A DNA stretch of 64,000 nt from Poriferisodalis sp963663635 (GTDB taxonomy: Bacteria; Actinomycetota; Acidimicrobiia; Acidimicrobiales; Poriferisodalaceae): positions 393,836-457,835 of the forward strand of contig CAXXMY010000009.1 of NCBI GenBank assembly GCA_963663635.2, given 5' to 3'. Below the pieces are notes generated by a model. That model did no database searches. It worked only from the letters and a program-made list of their open reading frames with translations, and was not told where the DNA came from. The stretch's first letter is position 1; every line of letters begins with the position of its first letter. The translations under genes were made by a program, and so were the position numbers. Positions 45,323 through 53,802 of the stretch are shown in pieces.

Positions 45323-46537
45323 ATGAGCACGACCATCCAACGAACCGCGGCAGCCGACGGCGGCCAGCGGCACATGCACGAGGTGCACAAGATTGCGCAC
45401 ACCGGCGGCGTGGACGCAGACGGGCACATCCTCGAACCGCCCGATCTGTGGGAGGAATACCTCGAGGACCGCTTCAAGGACCGGGCGCTGCGCATAGACG
45501 TCGAGGACGAGCGAGGGCTCGAGATCCTGATGATCGACGGCAAGCGGAGCAAGCTGGCTCGACCGGGGATGGTGTCAACGCTGGGCGCCATGGGCGCGCC
45601 CGATCTGCCCGACATCATGTTCAACCCGGATCGCACCTACCTGGGCGAGATTCCCTACGGCGCCATGGATCCCCACCAGCGCATCGAATTGCTCGATGCC
45701 GAGGGGCTCGACATGGCGATCCTCTACACGACCGTGGGGCTGCTGTGGGAGGCCGAGCTGGAGGACCCAGAGCTGAGCCAGGCGTATACACGCGCCTACA
45801 ACCGCTGGATCTGCGACTTCTGCCGCGACCACTCCGATCGGCTGATTCCTACCGCACATCTGTCGCTGACCGACCCTGTCGCTGCCGCGGCCGAACTGCG
45901 GCGTGCGGTGGCAGACGGGGCGCGTGGCTGTTTCGTGGCGCCGTTCACCCACAACACCAAGCCGCTGGGCCATCCCGATCACCACCCGGTGTTCGAGGCC
46001 GCACAGGATCTCGGCGTCCCCTTCGCCATCCACCCGACGTTCGAGCCGCAGTGGACCAAGGGCACGCGCATGGGCACCTGGGAGCACGTCCGGGACCTGC
46101 GGCTCACGGCATCGATGACAGCGTCCGATGGGGTGCGTCACCAGTTCGTCTCGCTGTTCGACTACGGCATCTTCGAGCAGTTCGGTGAGCTGAAGGTGCT
46201 GGTGCTCGAATCAGGCGGCGGATGGATCGGCTACTGCCTCGACCGGATCGACGCGGTGTTCGCTCACACGTACACCGGCACCCGGGTTCCGCTCGAAATG
46301 AAGCCCAGCGAGTACTTCATGCGCCAGGTCTGGATCTCGTGCGATCCCGACGAGCGCACGATTCCTGCGCTGGCGGAGCGCTACGGGCACGACCGGTTCA
46401 TGTGGGCGAGCGACTTCCCCCACGCTGACCACACCCCCGAATACGTCATGGACCTTGACGAGTTGGTCGACATGTTCCCCGCCCCGCACCAATCCGATTT
46501 CATCGGCGGAAACGCCAAGCGCCTGTTCGACCTCTAG
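45323..46537 (+). CDS. PF04909 (amidohydrolase 2) family protein
   Basis: 404 aa from the ATG at 45323, following a GAGGGGG site. TIM-barrel metal hydrolase/decarboxylase: DADGHILEPPDLWEEYL gives the first metal motif (D-x-D-x-H form), FAIHPTFEPQW holds the next His, and FMWASDFPHADHTPEY carries the terminal Asp/His region. Relatives include ACMSD-type decarboxylases; substrate unknown. A second gene of the same family lies at the end of the window. The stop overlaps that of the convergent carbonic anhydrase by four bases. Confidence 0.87.
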   Translation: MSTTIQRTAAADGGQRHMHEVHKIAHTGGVDADGHILEPPDLWEEYLEDRFKDRALRIDVEDERGLEILMIDGKRSKLARPGMVSTLGAMGAPDLPDIMFNPDRTYLGEIPYGAMDPHQRIELLDAEGLDMAILYTTVGLLWEAELEDPELSQAYTRAYNRWICDFCRDHSDRLIPTAHLSLTDPVAAAAELRRAVADGARGCFVAPFTHNTKPLGHPDHHPVFEAAQDLGVPFAIHPTFEPQWTKGTRMGTWEHVRDLRLTASMTASDGVRHQFVSLFDYGIFEQFGELKVLVLESGGGWIGYCLDRIDAVFAHTYTGTRVPLEMKPSEYFMRQVWISCDPDERTIPALAERYGHDRFMWASDFPHADHTPEYVMDLDELVDMFPAPHQSDFIGGNAKRLFDL

Positions 46538-47154
46538 GGCATCCGATCCGGGCGTCTCCTGAGGCCGAGCGGAAGTGCGCGCGAACCGCATGAGCGGAGG
46601 GCATCGACCTCTTTCAGCAACCCGGTCGCCACGTCGAACACGAAGCCGCGGATGTGGGTGTCGAATTCGATGAACGGAGACGCGCGCAGCGTGGCGATTG
46701 ACTCTCGTACGTCCTGCGCGGGGTCTGCGAACGAGCCGATCTCCCAGTCCGGCTGCGCACAGACGCGGTGGTTCAGATGCGAGCGAAACGACACCTCGTC
46801 GAGTCCGCACAGTCCGCACTCGGAATGATGGATGAGGATGATCTCGCGGGTGCCCAGCGCCTGCTGAGAGACGCACAGCGACCGGATCACGTCGTCGGTG
46901 ATCACGCCGCCGGCGTTGCGGATGATGTGTGCCTCGCCCACGTTCAAGCCGAGCGCGGCAAGTGGATCGGAGCGGGCGTCCATGCACGCCACCACGGCGA
47001 GACGACGAGAGGGCGGAGGGGCCAACATCGGCGATTTCACCAGGTCAGCCGCCTCTCGATTGCGTCCGAGGAGCTCGTCGGCGCAGGGCCGCCAATGCTC
47101 TGCGTCCATGGCCTCGCTGTCCATGGTGTTGTCAAGCGTGTCGTCGCTGGTCAC
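46534..47154 (-). CDS. Beta-class carbonic anhydrase (Rv1284-like)
   Basis: 206 aa from the GTG at 47154; ATGs at 47124 and 47109 are alternatives. Interconverts CO2 and bicarbonate. Zinc ligands are seen in VACMDARSDPL (Cys, Asp-Arg pair) and HHSECGLC (His and Cys). NVGEAHIIRNAGGVITDDVI and LGTREIILIHHSECG closely follow the Mycobacterium Rv1284 type. The GTG is preferred since the residues after it (TSDDTLDN) resemble the start of that protein and a TTAAAT box lies just upstream. A six-copy 13-bp repeat array precedes the gene. Confidence 0.88.
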   Translation of the reverse strand: MTSDDTLDNTMDSEAMDAEHWRPCADELLGRNREAADLVKSPMLAPPPSRRLAVVACMDARSDPLAALGLNVGEAHIIRNAGGVITDDVIRSLCVSQQALGTREIILIHHSECGLCGLDEVSFRSHLNHRVCAQPDWEIGSFADPAQDVRESIATLRASPFIEFDTHIRGFVFDVATGLLKEVDALRSCGSRALPLGLRRRPDRMP

Positions 47155-47185
47155 AAGGCGTGCATTTAATCCACCAGACGCGAAT

Positions 47186-47263
47186 CGACAATCCGAGGCG
47201 TCAATCCGGCTCGACAATTCGACTGGGCAATCCGACCGAGCAATCCGACCGGGCAATCCGAAC
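47186..47263. repeat. Six 13-bp tandem repeats upstream of the carbonic anhydrase gene
   Basis: Exact 13-bp register for six units. Plus-strand forms are CGACAATCCGAGG, CGTCAATCCGGCT, CGACAATTCGACT, GGGCAATCCGACC, GAGCAATCCGACC and GGGCAATCCGAAC; the CAATYCGR core is conserved in all. They lie between the carbonic anhydrase start and the end of cobS, 32 bases upstream of the GTG. Confidence 0.9.
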
Positions 47264-47288
47264 CGTCACGGGGTGCTTCGCCCAACGA

Positions 47289-48035
47289 TCACGACCAGGT
47301 CCACCCGTAGTCGTCGACGAGTCGAGAGAGGCTCACCAGAGCGGCAACCTGGCCAAGATGCGCTGCTGCGCCGAGGACATCGCCGGTAGCTCCGCCGAAC
47401 GCGCGGCGGGCGAGAGCGCCCACCAACAACGCCCCGACACCGGCAGCACCTGCGGCGACCGCACCTGCCGGCCCAGTGCCCAGGGCTGCCGCGTAGGCAA
47501 TCAGCACGGCCGCGAAGCAGGGTCCGGTTCGCAGATGAGCCGTGTAGCTGCGGCCCAGGCCAGCGCCGTGGGCAGTCGGCGTCGTGAGCATGACGACGAC
47601 CGCCGCTGCTCGGCCAAGACCATGGGCAAGCGCGAGCGCGACAGCGCCGTCGAGCGGCGGGAGCGGAATCACCGCGAACACGGCGACCAGCGTCGACAGC
47701 AGCAATGCCAGCGTTCCGAACGTCCCCAGGCGAGAGTCCCTCATGATCTCGAGCCGCTCTTGCGGGGTGGAACCTCCGAGAGCATCAGCGGTGTCAGCGA
47801 GACCGTCCTCGTGGAAGCCTCCGGTGAGTGCAGTTCCGGTCGCAACGGCTGCAATCGCAGCGAGCGGGGCGCCCATGGGACTCCACAACGCCCAGAACAC
47901 AGCACCGGACAACGCTCCGACGACGGCACCCACCAGTGGGAACCACGGGACACTGCGGCTGAGATCCGCGTCGTTGCGCGGATGCGCGCCGCCGGGCAGC
48001 CGAGTGAGGAAGGCCCACGCAAGACGCAGGCTCAC
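47289..48035 (-). CDS. cobS: Adenosylcobinamide-GDP ribazoletransferase
   Basis: 248 aa, GTG start inside the third copy of a 29-bp repeat. Joins adenosylcobinamide-GDP and alpha-ribazole to give adenosylcobalamin, in the membrane. SLRLAWAFLTRLPGG starts the protein; the family core GGFHEDGLADTADALGG (about 91-107) with metal-binding acidic residues, then LEIMRDSRLGTFG, followed by several hydrophobic spans. Last gene of the riboswitch-led cobalamin operon. Confidence 0.94.
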   Translation of the reverse strand: MSLRLAWAFLTRLPGGAHPRNDADLSRSVPWFPLVGAVVGALSGAVFWALWSPMGAPLAAIAAVATGTALTGGFHEDGLADTADALGGSTPQERLEIMRDSRLGTFGTLALLLSTLVAVFAVIPLPPLDGAVALALAHGLGRAAAVVVMLTTPTAHGAGLGRSYTAHLRTGPCFAAVLIAYAAALGTGPAGAVAAGAAGVGALLVGALARRAFGGATGDVLGAAAHLGQVAALVSLSRLVDDYGWTWS

Positions 48036-48095
48036 GCTGTGTCCACCACGCTTCGCAGGCTCACGCTGTGTCCACCACGCTTCGCAGGCTCACGC
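48025..48095 (-). repeat. 29-bp tandem repeat over the cobT/cobS stop-start junction
   Basis: Two full copies (48025-48053, 48054-48082) and a 13-base part copy to 48095. Every copy holds GTGAGCCTGCG, which is both a stop (TGA) and a start (GTG). Two identical 10-codon ORFs (48061-48093 and 48032-48064, peptide MSLRSVVDTA) are chained by GTGA overlaps between cobT and cobS. Confidence 0.93.
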
Positions 48096-49145
48096 CAGAC
48101 CCCACTCTTCGAACGTTGCCACATCGGTCACAGCGGCAGCCGCGATCCGTACGAGCGGCACCGCAATGAGTGCGCCGGTTCCCTCCCCCAGCCTCAGGTC
48201 CAGGCGCATGAGCGGCTCAAGACCAAGTTGCGTCAAGAGCCGAAGGTGGCCCGGCTCGGCGGAGCAGTGCCCGGCGATGCAGTGGTCGAGACTGCCCGGT
48301 GCGGCCATTTCGAGCGGCGCTACCGCTGCCGTTCCGATGAAGCCGTCGAGGATCACCGGGATCGAACGATGCCGCGCCGCCACTGCCGCGCCGGCTATTG
48401 CCGCGAGCTCGCGTCCGCCCACGCGACGCAGCGCTTCGAGCGGCTCGACGCTGCCAACGCGCACAAGCGCATCGCGCACGACGGTTCGCTTGTGATCGAG
48501 CACGGCCCCCTCGACGCCGGTGCCGGCTCCGGTCCACACCGCGGCAGTCTCGGCCGCGCTTGACGTGACGCTGTTGGGGAACAATGCCCCGCAGACGGAG
48601 GCCGCAGCAGTCGTGTTGCCGATCCCGAGTTCTCCGAGCACCAGCAAATCGGCCCGATCCGTGTCGACAGCGCGATCGACCGCGGCCGCGCCAGCGGCGA
48701 CGGCCGCATCGAATTCGTCATGGCTCATCGCGTCATGCGTCCGGATATTGCCCGTCGGCTTGCCCACGCCGACATCGTCACATCGCACGGTTGCCACCAC
48801 CTGGCGCGCGATGGCCGTCACCGTGGCGACACCACCGTCGATTGCGGCGACCATCGCTGCGGTGACTTCGGACCGATACGCGCTCACGCCCTCGGCGGCC
48901 ACACCGTGGTCAGCCGCGAAGACGAGCACGTTCGGCCGTTGGACCGACGGCGTGGCGGTGCGCTGCCAGCCCGCAAGCCACACGGCAACCTGATCGAGCC
49001 GTGCGAACGCTCCGGCGGGACGCAACACCTCGGCTGCACGCTTGGCCACTGCAGCGCGAGCGGTCTGATCGGGGCCGGGCAACTCCGCCAACATGCTTGC
49101 GAGCAAGCCTCCCTCCGACGCCTGCGATCTTGATTCAGACGCCAT
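48090..49145 (-). CDS. cobT: Nicotinate-nucleotide-dimethylbenzimidazole phosphoribosyltransferase
   Basis: 351 aa. Makes alpha-ribazole phosphate, the activated lower ligand of cobalamin. VFAADHGVAAEGVSAYRSEVT (about 75-95) and LGELGIGNTTAAASVCGALF (substrate loop) are characteristic; HRSIPVILDGFIGTAAV and the AEPGHLRLLTQLGLEPLM tail with catalytic-region residues follow. The ATG overlaps the cobU end by 11 bases. The stop is the first GTGA of the 29-bp repeat array leading to cobS. Confidence 0.95.
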   Translation of the reverse strand: MASESRSQASEGGLLASMLAELPGPDQTARAAVAKRAAEVLRPAGAFARLDQVAVWLAGWQRTATPSVQRPNVLVFAADHGVAAEGVSAYRSEVTAAMVAAIDGGVATVTAIARQVVATVRCDDVGVGKPTGNIRTHDAMSHDEFDAAVAAGAAAVDRAVDTDRADLLVLGELGIGNTTAAASVCGALFPNSVTSSAAETAAVWTGAGTGVEGAVLDHKRTVVRDALVRVGSVEPLEALRRVGGRELAAIAGAAVAARHRSIPVILDGFIGTAAVAPLEMAAPGSLDHCIAGHCSAEPGHLRLLTQLGLEPLMRLDLRLGEGTGALIAVPLVRIAAAAVTDVATFEEWGLA

Positions 49146-49719
49146 CGCTCGGATCCCGCAGCTCCAGCAACCGGCCCGCGACGACGAGATACGCGCGATC
49201 GGCTGACGCCGTGATCGCCTGGTTCACGGAACCGAGGAGGTCCCGAAACGCGCGGCCCAGCGGTGTCGCAGGGACCACGCCCGAACCAACCTCATTGGTC
49301 ACCACAATCGACGTGCCGTTGCGCGCCGCCAGCGCGTTGGCGCAGTGCCGAGCCTCTGCGGTGAGGGTCTGTGCCAACTCGCGGACGCCGTCCGCAATCC
49401 ATGTCGGATCGGTGACCGTCGAGCTCACGTCGGGCGCCACGGCGAGCAACCGATTGGAGACCCACATCGCAAGGCAGTCGATGACGATCGTCGCGCCTGC
49501 ATCGACCGTCTCGATGGCTGCGGTGAGGTCGCTCGGCGCCTCAAGTGTCGTCCAGCCGGCTGGGCGCGCCGACTGGTGAAGCTGAATCCGTTCGGCCATC
49601 TCGGCGTCTCGTGCCTCGGCCGTGGCGATGAACGTGACAGCTCCCCCGGACGCCTCCGCAGCAGCGACCGCCGCCGTGGACTTGCCGCTGCGCGCCCCGC
49701 CGGTGAGCACTACCAGCAT
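49135..49719 (-). CDS. cobU: Adenosylcobinamide kinase / adenosylcobinamide-phosphate guanylyltransferase
   Basis: 194 aa, family length. Phosphorylates adenosylcobinamide and then attaches GMP. P-loop TGGARSGKSTAA at residues 6-17, ATAEARDAEMAERIQLHQ with the acidic/His-containing guanylylation segment, IVIDCLAMWVSNRL, and VVTNEVGSGVVPATPLGRAF. Ends inside cobT and starts 13 bases after cobO in the operon. Confidence 0.95.
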   Translation of the reverse strand: MLVVLTGGARSGKSTAAVAAAEASGGAVTFIATAEARDAEMAERIQLHQSARPAGWTTLEAPSDLTAAIETVDAGATIVIDCLAMWVSNRLLAVAPDVSSTVTDPTWIADGVRELAQTLTAEARHCANALAARNGTSIVVTNEVGSGVVPATPLGRAFRDLLGSVNQAITASADRAYLVVAGRLLELRDPSDGV

Positions 49720-49732
49720 TGAGCGGGGGGCA

Positions 49733-50344
49733 TCAGTAGTCGATGCCCTTCTTGGCGGCGATGCCGTCGTCGTAGGGGTGCTTGGTCTTTCGCATCTCGG
49801 TCACCGTGTCGGCGAGGTCGATGAGCCATTGCGGCGCATCCCGCCCGGTCAGCACCAGCGAAACCCGTTCGGGACGGTTGCGGAACGTCGCCTCGACGTC
49901 CGCCGAATCGATCCAACCCCAGTTCAGGGGATAGGTGATCTCGTCGAAGACGACGAGTCGATGATTGCCGGCATTGACCAGTTCCTTGCCGTGACGCCAC
50001 GCCTCGCGTGCCTCGGCTTCGTCGCGGGTCAGATCTTCGCTGTCCCAGGTGAAGCCTTCGCCGAGCGACCAGAAATCGATGCCCAGCGGTTCGGCCATCA
50101 GCTGCTCGCCGGTGACCCAATCCGGCGACTTCAGGAACTGCACGACTGCGACCGGCCACTCGCGTGCACGAGCGCGCATCGCCACGCCGAACGCCGCCGA
50201 TGACTTTCCCTTGCCGTCGCCGGTGTTCAGCACAACCAGGCTTCTCGCAGGGCGCAGCCGGTCGGGCCTGGGATCCTCCTCAGGCGGCGTGTCCACAGCG
50301 GCGGCAGCGATGTCTGCGGTAGCTGCAGATTCGGATTGGTTCAT
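49733..50344 (-). CDS. cobO: Cob(I)alamin / cob(I)yrinate adenosyltransferase
   Basis: 203 aa. Transfers the 5'-deoxyadenosyl group from ATP to corrinoid cobalt. P-loop-like NTGDGKGKSSAAFG (about 40-53), VVQFLKSPDWVTGEQL, VFDEITYPLNWGWID (Walker-B-like) and LVLTGRDAPQWLIDLADTVT are typical of the CobA/CobO/BtuR type. About 30 N-terminal residues are a low-complexity Ala/Glu/Pro lead. The ATG overlaps the btuD stop (ATGA). Confidence 0.95.
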   Translation of the reverse strand: MNQSESAATADIAAAAVDTPPEEDPRPDRLRPARSLVVLNTGDGKGKSSAAFGVAMRARAREWPVAVVQFLKSPDWVTGEQLMAEPLGIDFWSLGEGFTWDSEDLTRDEAEAREAWRHGKELVNAGNHRLVVFDEITYPLNWGWIDSADVEATFRNRPERVSLVLTGRDAPQWLIDLADTVTEMRKTKHPYDDGIAAKKGIDY

Positions 50345-51213
50345 AGATGTCCTCCTATGGCGACGGCCTCGGGCGACGGGACCTGGGGTGAAGGGACTGG
50401 CGACGACGGGATCGGGCTCGGCGACGATCTTGCCGCCGACGAGGCAGGAACGATGACAGGTCCTTGCGGATCGTCGATGATGCGCACATCAGCCAAAAAG
50501 TGTTCGGCAATGTTGCCGACGGTCAGCACCTCGGCGGGCGATCCCGTCGTCACGAACCGACCTGCGGCAAGCATGGCTATCCGGTCGCCGTAACGGGCGG
50601 CGAGCGTCAGGTCGTGCAAGGTGGCGATGACGGTCAGTTGCCGCTCACGCCGGAGATCGTCGACGAGGTTCAGCACCTCTTGTTGATGACCCAGGTCCAG
50701 CGCAGTCGTCGGCTCGTCCAGCAACAGCACGGCCGCCTGCTGCGCGAGCGCCCGCGCCATCACGGCCCGTTGCCGCTCGCCCCCCGAGAGCGAGCGCACC
50801 TCGCGCGCGGCAAAGCCCGTCAGGTCCAGCCGCTCCAGAACCTCCAACGCCACCGCGCGATCTGCACTCGTGATTGCAGAGAAAACACCTCGATGCGGCG
50901 TGCGTCCGAGCAAGACGTAATCGGCAACGAGCATCCCTGCAGGAATGACCGGCACCTGCGGCACGTAGGCCACCGTGCGAGCCCAATTCGCTGGGCGCCG
51001 GTCGGCCAGGCCGTCGATGTCGACTCGGCCTTCGACCGTGCCCGCACCATGCAGCGATCGGCTGAGCAGGGACCGCAGCAACGTTGTCTTGCCGGCGCCA
51101 TTCGGGCCGATGACGTTGACCCACTCGCCTGCAGCGACCGAAAGATCCACCCCGCGCAGCACCGGGGTGCCGCCCAGGTTCACCTTGAGCCCTCTGATAT
51201 GCACCGAGGCCAT
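50341..51213 (-). CDS. btuD: Cobalamin/iron-siderophore ABC transporter ATP-binding protein
   Basis: 290 aa from the ATG at 51213; a GTG one codon earlier is also possible and both overlap the permease stop. Walker A GPNGAGKTTLL (about 36-46), signature LSGGERQRAVMARAL, Walker B VLLLDEPTTALDLG. FecE/BtuD type by sequence and by permease partner. The last 40 residues are a Pro/Ser-rich extension (SSPSPIPSSPVPSPQVPSP) not usual in the family. Cobalamin is the likely cargo, since the operon is under a B12 riboswitch. Confidence 0.92.
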   Translation of the reverse strand: MASVHIRGLKVNLGGTPVLRGVDLSVAAGEWVNVIGPNGAGKTTLLRSLLSRSLHGAGTVEGRVDIDGLADRRPANWARTVAYVPQVPVIPAGMLVADYVLLGRTPHRGVFSAITSADRAVALEVLERLDLTGFAAREVRSLSGGERQRAVMARALAQQAAVLLLDEPTTALDLGHQQEVLNLVDDLRRERQLTVIATLHDLTLAARYGDRIAMLAAGRFVTTGSPAEVLTVGNIAEHFLADVRIIDDPQGPVIVPASSAARSSPSPIPSSPVPSPQVPSPEAVAIGGHL

Positions 51214-52271
51214 CACCAGACCTCCCGGCGGCTCGTGCGCAGAACCAGCACGAAGAACGGCGCGCCCAGGAATGCCGTCACGACGCCGATCGGCAGTTCA
51301 GCGGGTGAGACGATCGTGCGCGCCGCAAGATCCGCCAGCACCATGAAGGCGCCGCCAAGCAGAACCGTCAGCGGGAGCAGAACCCGGTGGCTCGCGCCGA
51401 AGGCGAGTCGCACCGCGTGGGGCACGATGATCCCGACGAATCCGATGAGACCGCTGACCGACACCGCTGCCGCGGTGCCCAACGAGGCCGCAACCACGAC
51501 GACGACGCGAACTCGCCTCGCATTGAGGCCCAACGAGCCGGCTTCCTCGTCGCCGACGGCCAGGACGTCCAACGCCCTCCCATATCGCAGTATGACGGCG
51601 GTGGTGAGCACGAAGTACGGCGCCATCAACGTCGGCTCGGACCAGCCCGAGGTCGCCAGCCGTCCCAGGATCCAGGCGTAGACCTCGCGAAACGCCGAGT
51701 TGTTGGCTTGCAGCACATAGGTCTGGCATGCCGTGAGAAAGCTCGCAACAGCAACGCCCGCAAGCACCAGCGACGCGGTCGACCGTCCGCCGATGTGTCC
51801 GGCGGCGTACGAGACCGTGACCGCCACGATCGCGCCGCAGAACGCTGCGAGCGGCACAGAATCGAATGCACCGGCACCGTCGCCGAGATTGGAGGTGATG
51901 GCGATGGTCGCGCCCAAGCCGGCGCCGGCGGCGATGCCCAGCAGGAACGGGTCAGCGAGCGGATTGCGAAACGCGCCCTGGTAGGCGGCACCGCTCACCG
52001 ACAGCGTGGCACCGACCAGCAGCCCGAGGACGACTCGAGGCAACCGGATTTGTTCGACGATCGCCGCGTGGGTCACGGACAGTCCCGAATCGGCCGACAC
52101 CCACGGCAGCGCGTCGAGGAGTTCGAGCGCAACCCGGTGCGGCGCTATCGAAACCGGGCCGATCGTGAGCGCGGCCACAACCGCAATCAGCACTGCCGCG
52201 CCCCCGGCGGCGAGGGCGCCCGCACCGAGGCGGCTGCCGTCCAATGCTGCCGTCGCCGTCGATCCGTTCAC
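51213..52271 (-). CDS. btuC: Cobalamin/iron-siderophore ABC transporter permease
   Basis: 352 aa from the GTG at 52271, preceded by GGGAAGG. FecCD family with about ten hydrophobic helices. IRLPRVVLGLLVGATLSVSG and GAAYQGAFRNPLADPFLLGI (about 92-125) are the family signature, and GLIGFVGIIVPHAVRLAFG holds the ATPase-contacting loop. First gene after the cobalamin riboswitch. No BtuF substrate-binding gene is seen in the window. Confidence 0.93.
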   Translation of the reverse strand: MNGSTATAALDGSRLGAGALAAGGAAVLIAVVAALTIGPVSIAPHRVALELLDALPWVSADSGLSVTHAAIVEQIRLPRVVLGLLVGATLSVSGAAYQGAFRNPLADPFLLGIAAGAGLGATIAITSNLGDGAGAFDSVPLAAFCGAIVAVTVSYAAGHIGGRSTASLVLAGVAVASFLTACQTYVLQANNSAFREVYAWILGRLATSGWSEPTLMAPYFVLTTAVILRYGRALDVLAVGDEEAGSLGLNARRVRVVVVVAASLGTAAAVSVSGLIGFVGIIVPHAVRLAFGASHRVLLPLTVLLGGAFMVLADLAARTIVSPAELPIGVVTAFLGAPFFVLVLRTSRREVW

Positions 52272-52289
52272 CTGACGCCTTCCCTGTCC

Positions 52290-52445
52290 TCGAGGGTTGG
52301 TTCGTCGCTCGACGGCCAGGCGATCGGACTCGGCTCGGCTCCCCGGACCTCGCGGGCCGGGGCGCCCGAGCATCACCGCTGCGGGACAGTGCCGGAATCG
52401 CACCAGCTTCGCTACCCATCGAACATGGGCAGTGTAGGTGTCCAC
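52290..52445 (-). promoter_or_regulatory. Cobalamin riboswitch
   Basis: On the minus strand the conserved core reads GGTGCGATTCCGGCACTGTC followed by CCGCAGCGGT (52404-52375), the hallmark of B12 riboswitches. A B12-box-like AGTCCGATCGCCTGGC follows at 52332-52315. It lies in the leader of btuC. Adenosylcobalamin binding would be expected to repress the btuCD-cobOUTS operon. Outer limits are estimated. Confidence 0.85.
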
Positions 52446-52498
52446 GGCATGCGCCGGTCGACCGCACGGTACGGGCCGTGTCGACCTCGCTGCGCTGC

Positions 52499-53671
52499 TC
52501 AGCAGCGGACCAGGAGCAGACCAGAGCGGGCTTTGGGCAAGAAGTAGGTGGTCTTGGGCGGCATTACGCCGCCGAAATCCGCCACGCCGAACACAGCGTC
52601 GAGACACACCGGGGCAAGCATGATGGTCACCGGCGAGTACGCGGCAGCGACCGTCGAAGGTCGATAGCTCAGCCTCGGATCAGACGGGCTCGTCACCCCG
52701 AAGACATTCGCCAGCACAAAGTCGTGCACAAAGGCCGCGTCCAGTTCAGCCGCAGAGGTGAGCCCGGCGTCGCCGGGCGGCTCCGCGTCCGACTCGCGGC
52801 GCTCGGCGCGGAACCAGTGACCAGCGACGCCGATGCCGATGCTGCCTGATTGCGCCGGCCTCGCCTCGTGAGCATCGGCCACTTCGGACACGTCGCAGCG
52901 TGCGCTCAGAAGCTCCGCGACGCGGCGCGGCATGATGTCGAGTTCTGTGAGGGTGCGATCAAAGCTCCCGAGGTGCAGCTCAGCCGGCGGTGCGCACGCC
53001 ACAAGCACTCGACGGCAACTTGCCTGCCGCGCCGCTGCAATCCGGTGGTGTCCGTCCACGATGTACAGCGGCCCCTCGACTGCGATGCCAGTGCTCGCAG
53101 CAGCGGTCACGGCCCGCCACAGCGTGACGCGCGCTCCGTCGACGGTCTTGGTGTCGAGTACTGCGGGCAACGGCGGATAAGCCGCCGCTGCAGCCACGGT
53201 GGCCACAATGACTTCGGCGACAGCGACGGGGCGGGGCGAGGTCACGACCACCGGACTCGACATCCGGCCCACTTCGTTGAAGTGCATCGCCAGTCCGTGT
53301 ACCCGGGCGGGCTGGATGTCCTCGTGCGGCCGCAGTTCGTGCTCTTCGAGTCTGACGGAACCGAGGAGCGCATGCTGAGTGTGCCCGTCGGCCGCAACAC
53401 GCTGCACGTACAAGCGCGGCTCCTGTTCGGTGCCGAACGCCCCCCGACCGATGAGCCGTTCCAGCGCCATGGTGCTGCGAGTGGCGTGATGAAGATGCTC
53501 GGTCGGGTGCCCAAAGCTCTCTGGCGGCGAGCCGGCGACGTGCGCGAAGGAATCAGGGTTGTCGGCGAGATGCTGGGCTTGCTCGTCGGGCGTGAGCGAG
53601 TCGTACGGCGCGGGAATCACCGTCGGCGCCCACTCGGGCGCCAAGATGCGAGCGCGCACTGGCTCGATCAT
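52499..53671 (-). CDS. DUF1015 family protein
   Basis: 390 aa, ATG with GGAGGGAG a few bases upstream. Family features: VIPAPYDSLTPDEQAQHLADNPDSF (split here: VIPAPYDSLTP and NPDSFAHV), RLYVQRV, LYIVDGHHRIAAARQA at about 228-243 (ParB/Srx-like HxR loop), and a C-terminal region ending LLVRC. Some DUF1015 relatives have been discussed as kinases of free serine-like substrates, but no function can be assigned here. The gene ends upstream of the cobalamin riboswitch and is probably a separate unit. Confidence 0.78.
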   Translation of the reverse strand: MIEPVRARILAPEWAPTVIPAPYDSLTPDEQAQHLADNPDSFAHVAGSPPESFGHPTEHLHHATRSTMALERLIGRGAFGTEQEPRLYVQRVAADGHTQHALLGSVRLEEHELRPHEDIQPARVHGLAMHFNEVGRMSSPVVVTSPRPVAVAEVIVATVAAAAAYPPLPAVLDTKTVDGARVTLWRAVTAAASTGIAVEGPLYIVDGHHRIAAARQASCRRVLVACAPPAELHLGSFDRTLTELDIMPRRVAELLSARCDVSEVADAHEARPAQSGSIGIGVAGHWFRAERRESDAEPPGDAGLTSAAELDAAFVHDFVLANVFGVTSPSDPRLSYRPSTVAAAYSPVTIMLAPVCLDAVFGVADFGGVMPPKTTYFLPKARSGLLLVRC

Positions 53672-53802
53672 CAACTCCCTCCCCACGCATGGTCCGTCGG
53701 GTCCGTGCAGCGGATCGAAGTTATCTCACTGCTGGAGGTGCCTTATACCGCGGGGCGCCAGGGCGCCCCTTCGCGCGCTGGCAACGTCGGGTGGCGGGAC
53801 GC

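Noticed and set aside
47186..47263. Short regular repeats considered as a CRISPR array
   Set aside because: Period of 13 bp with no spacers and no cas genes; CRISPR repeats are longer and separated by unique spacers.
46929..48563. 544-codon plus-strand frame opposite carbonic anhydrase, cobS and cobT
   Set aside because: Spans three real genes on the other strand and contains no conserved motif.
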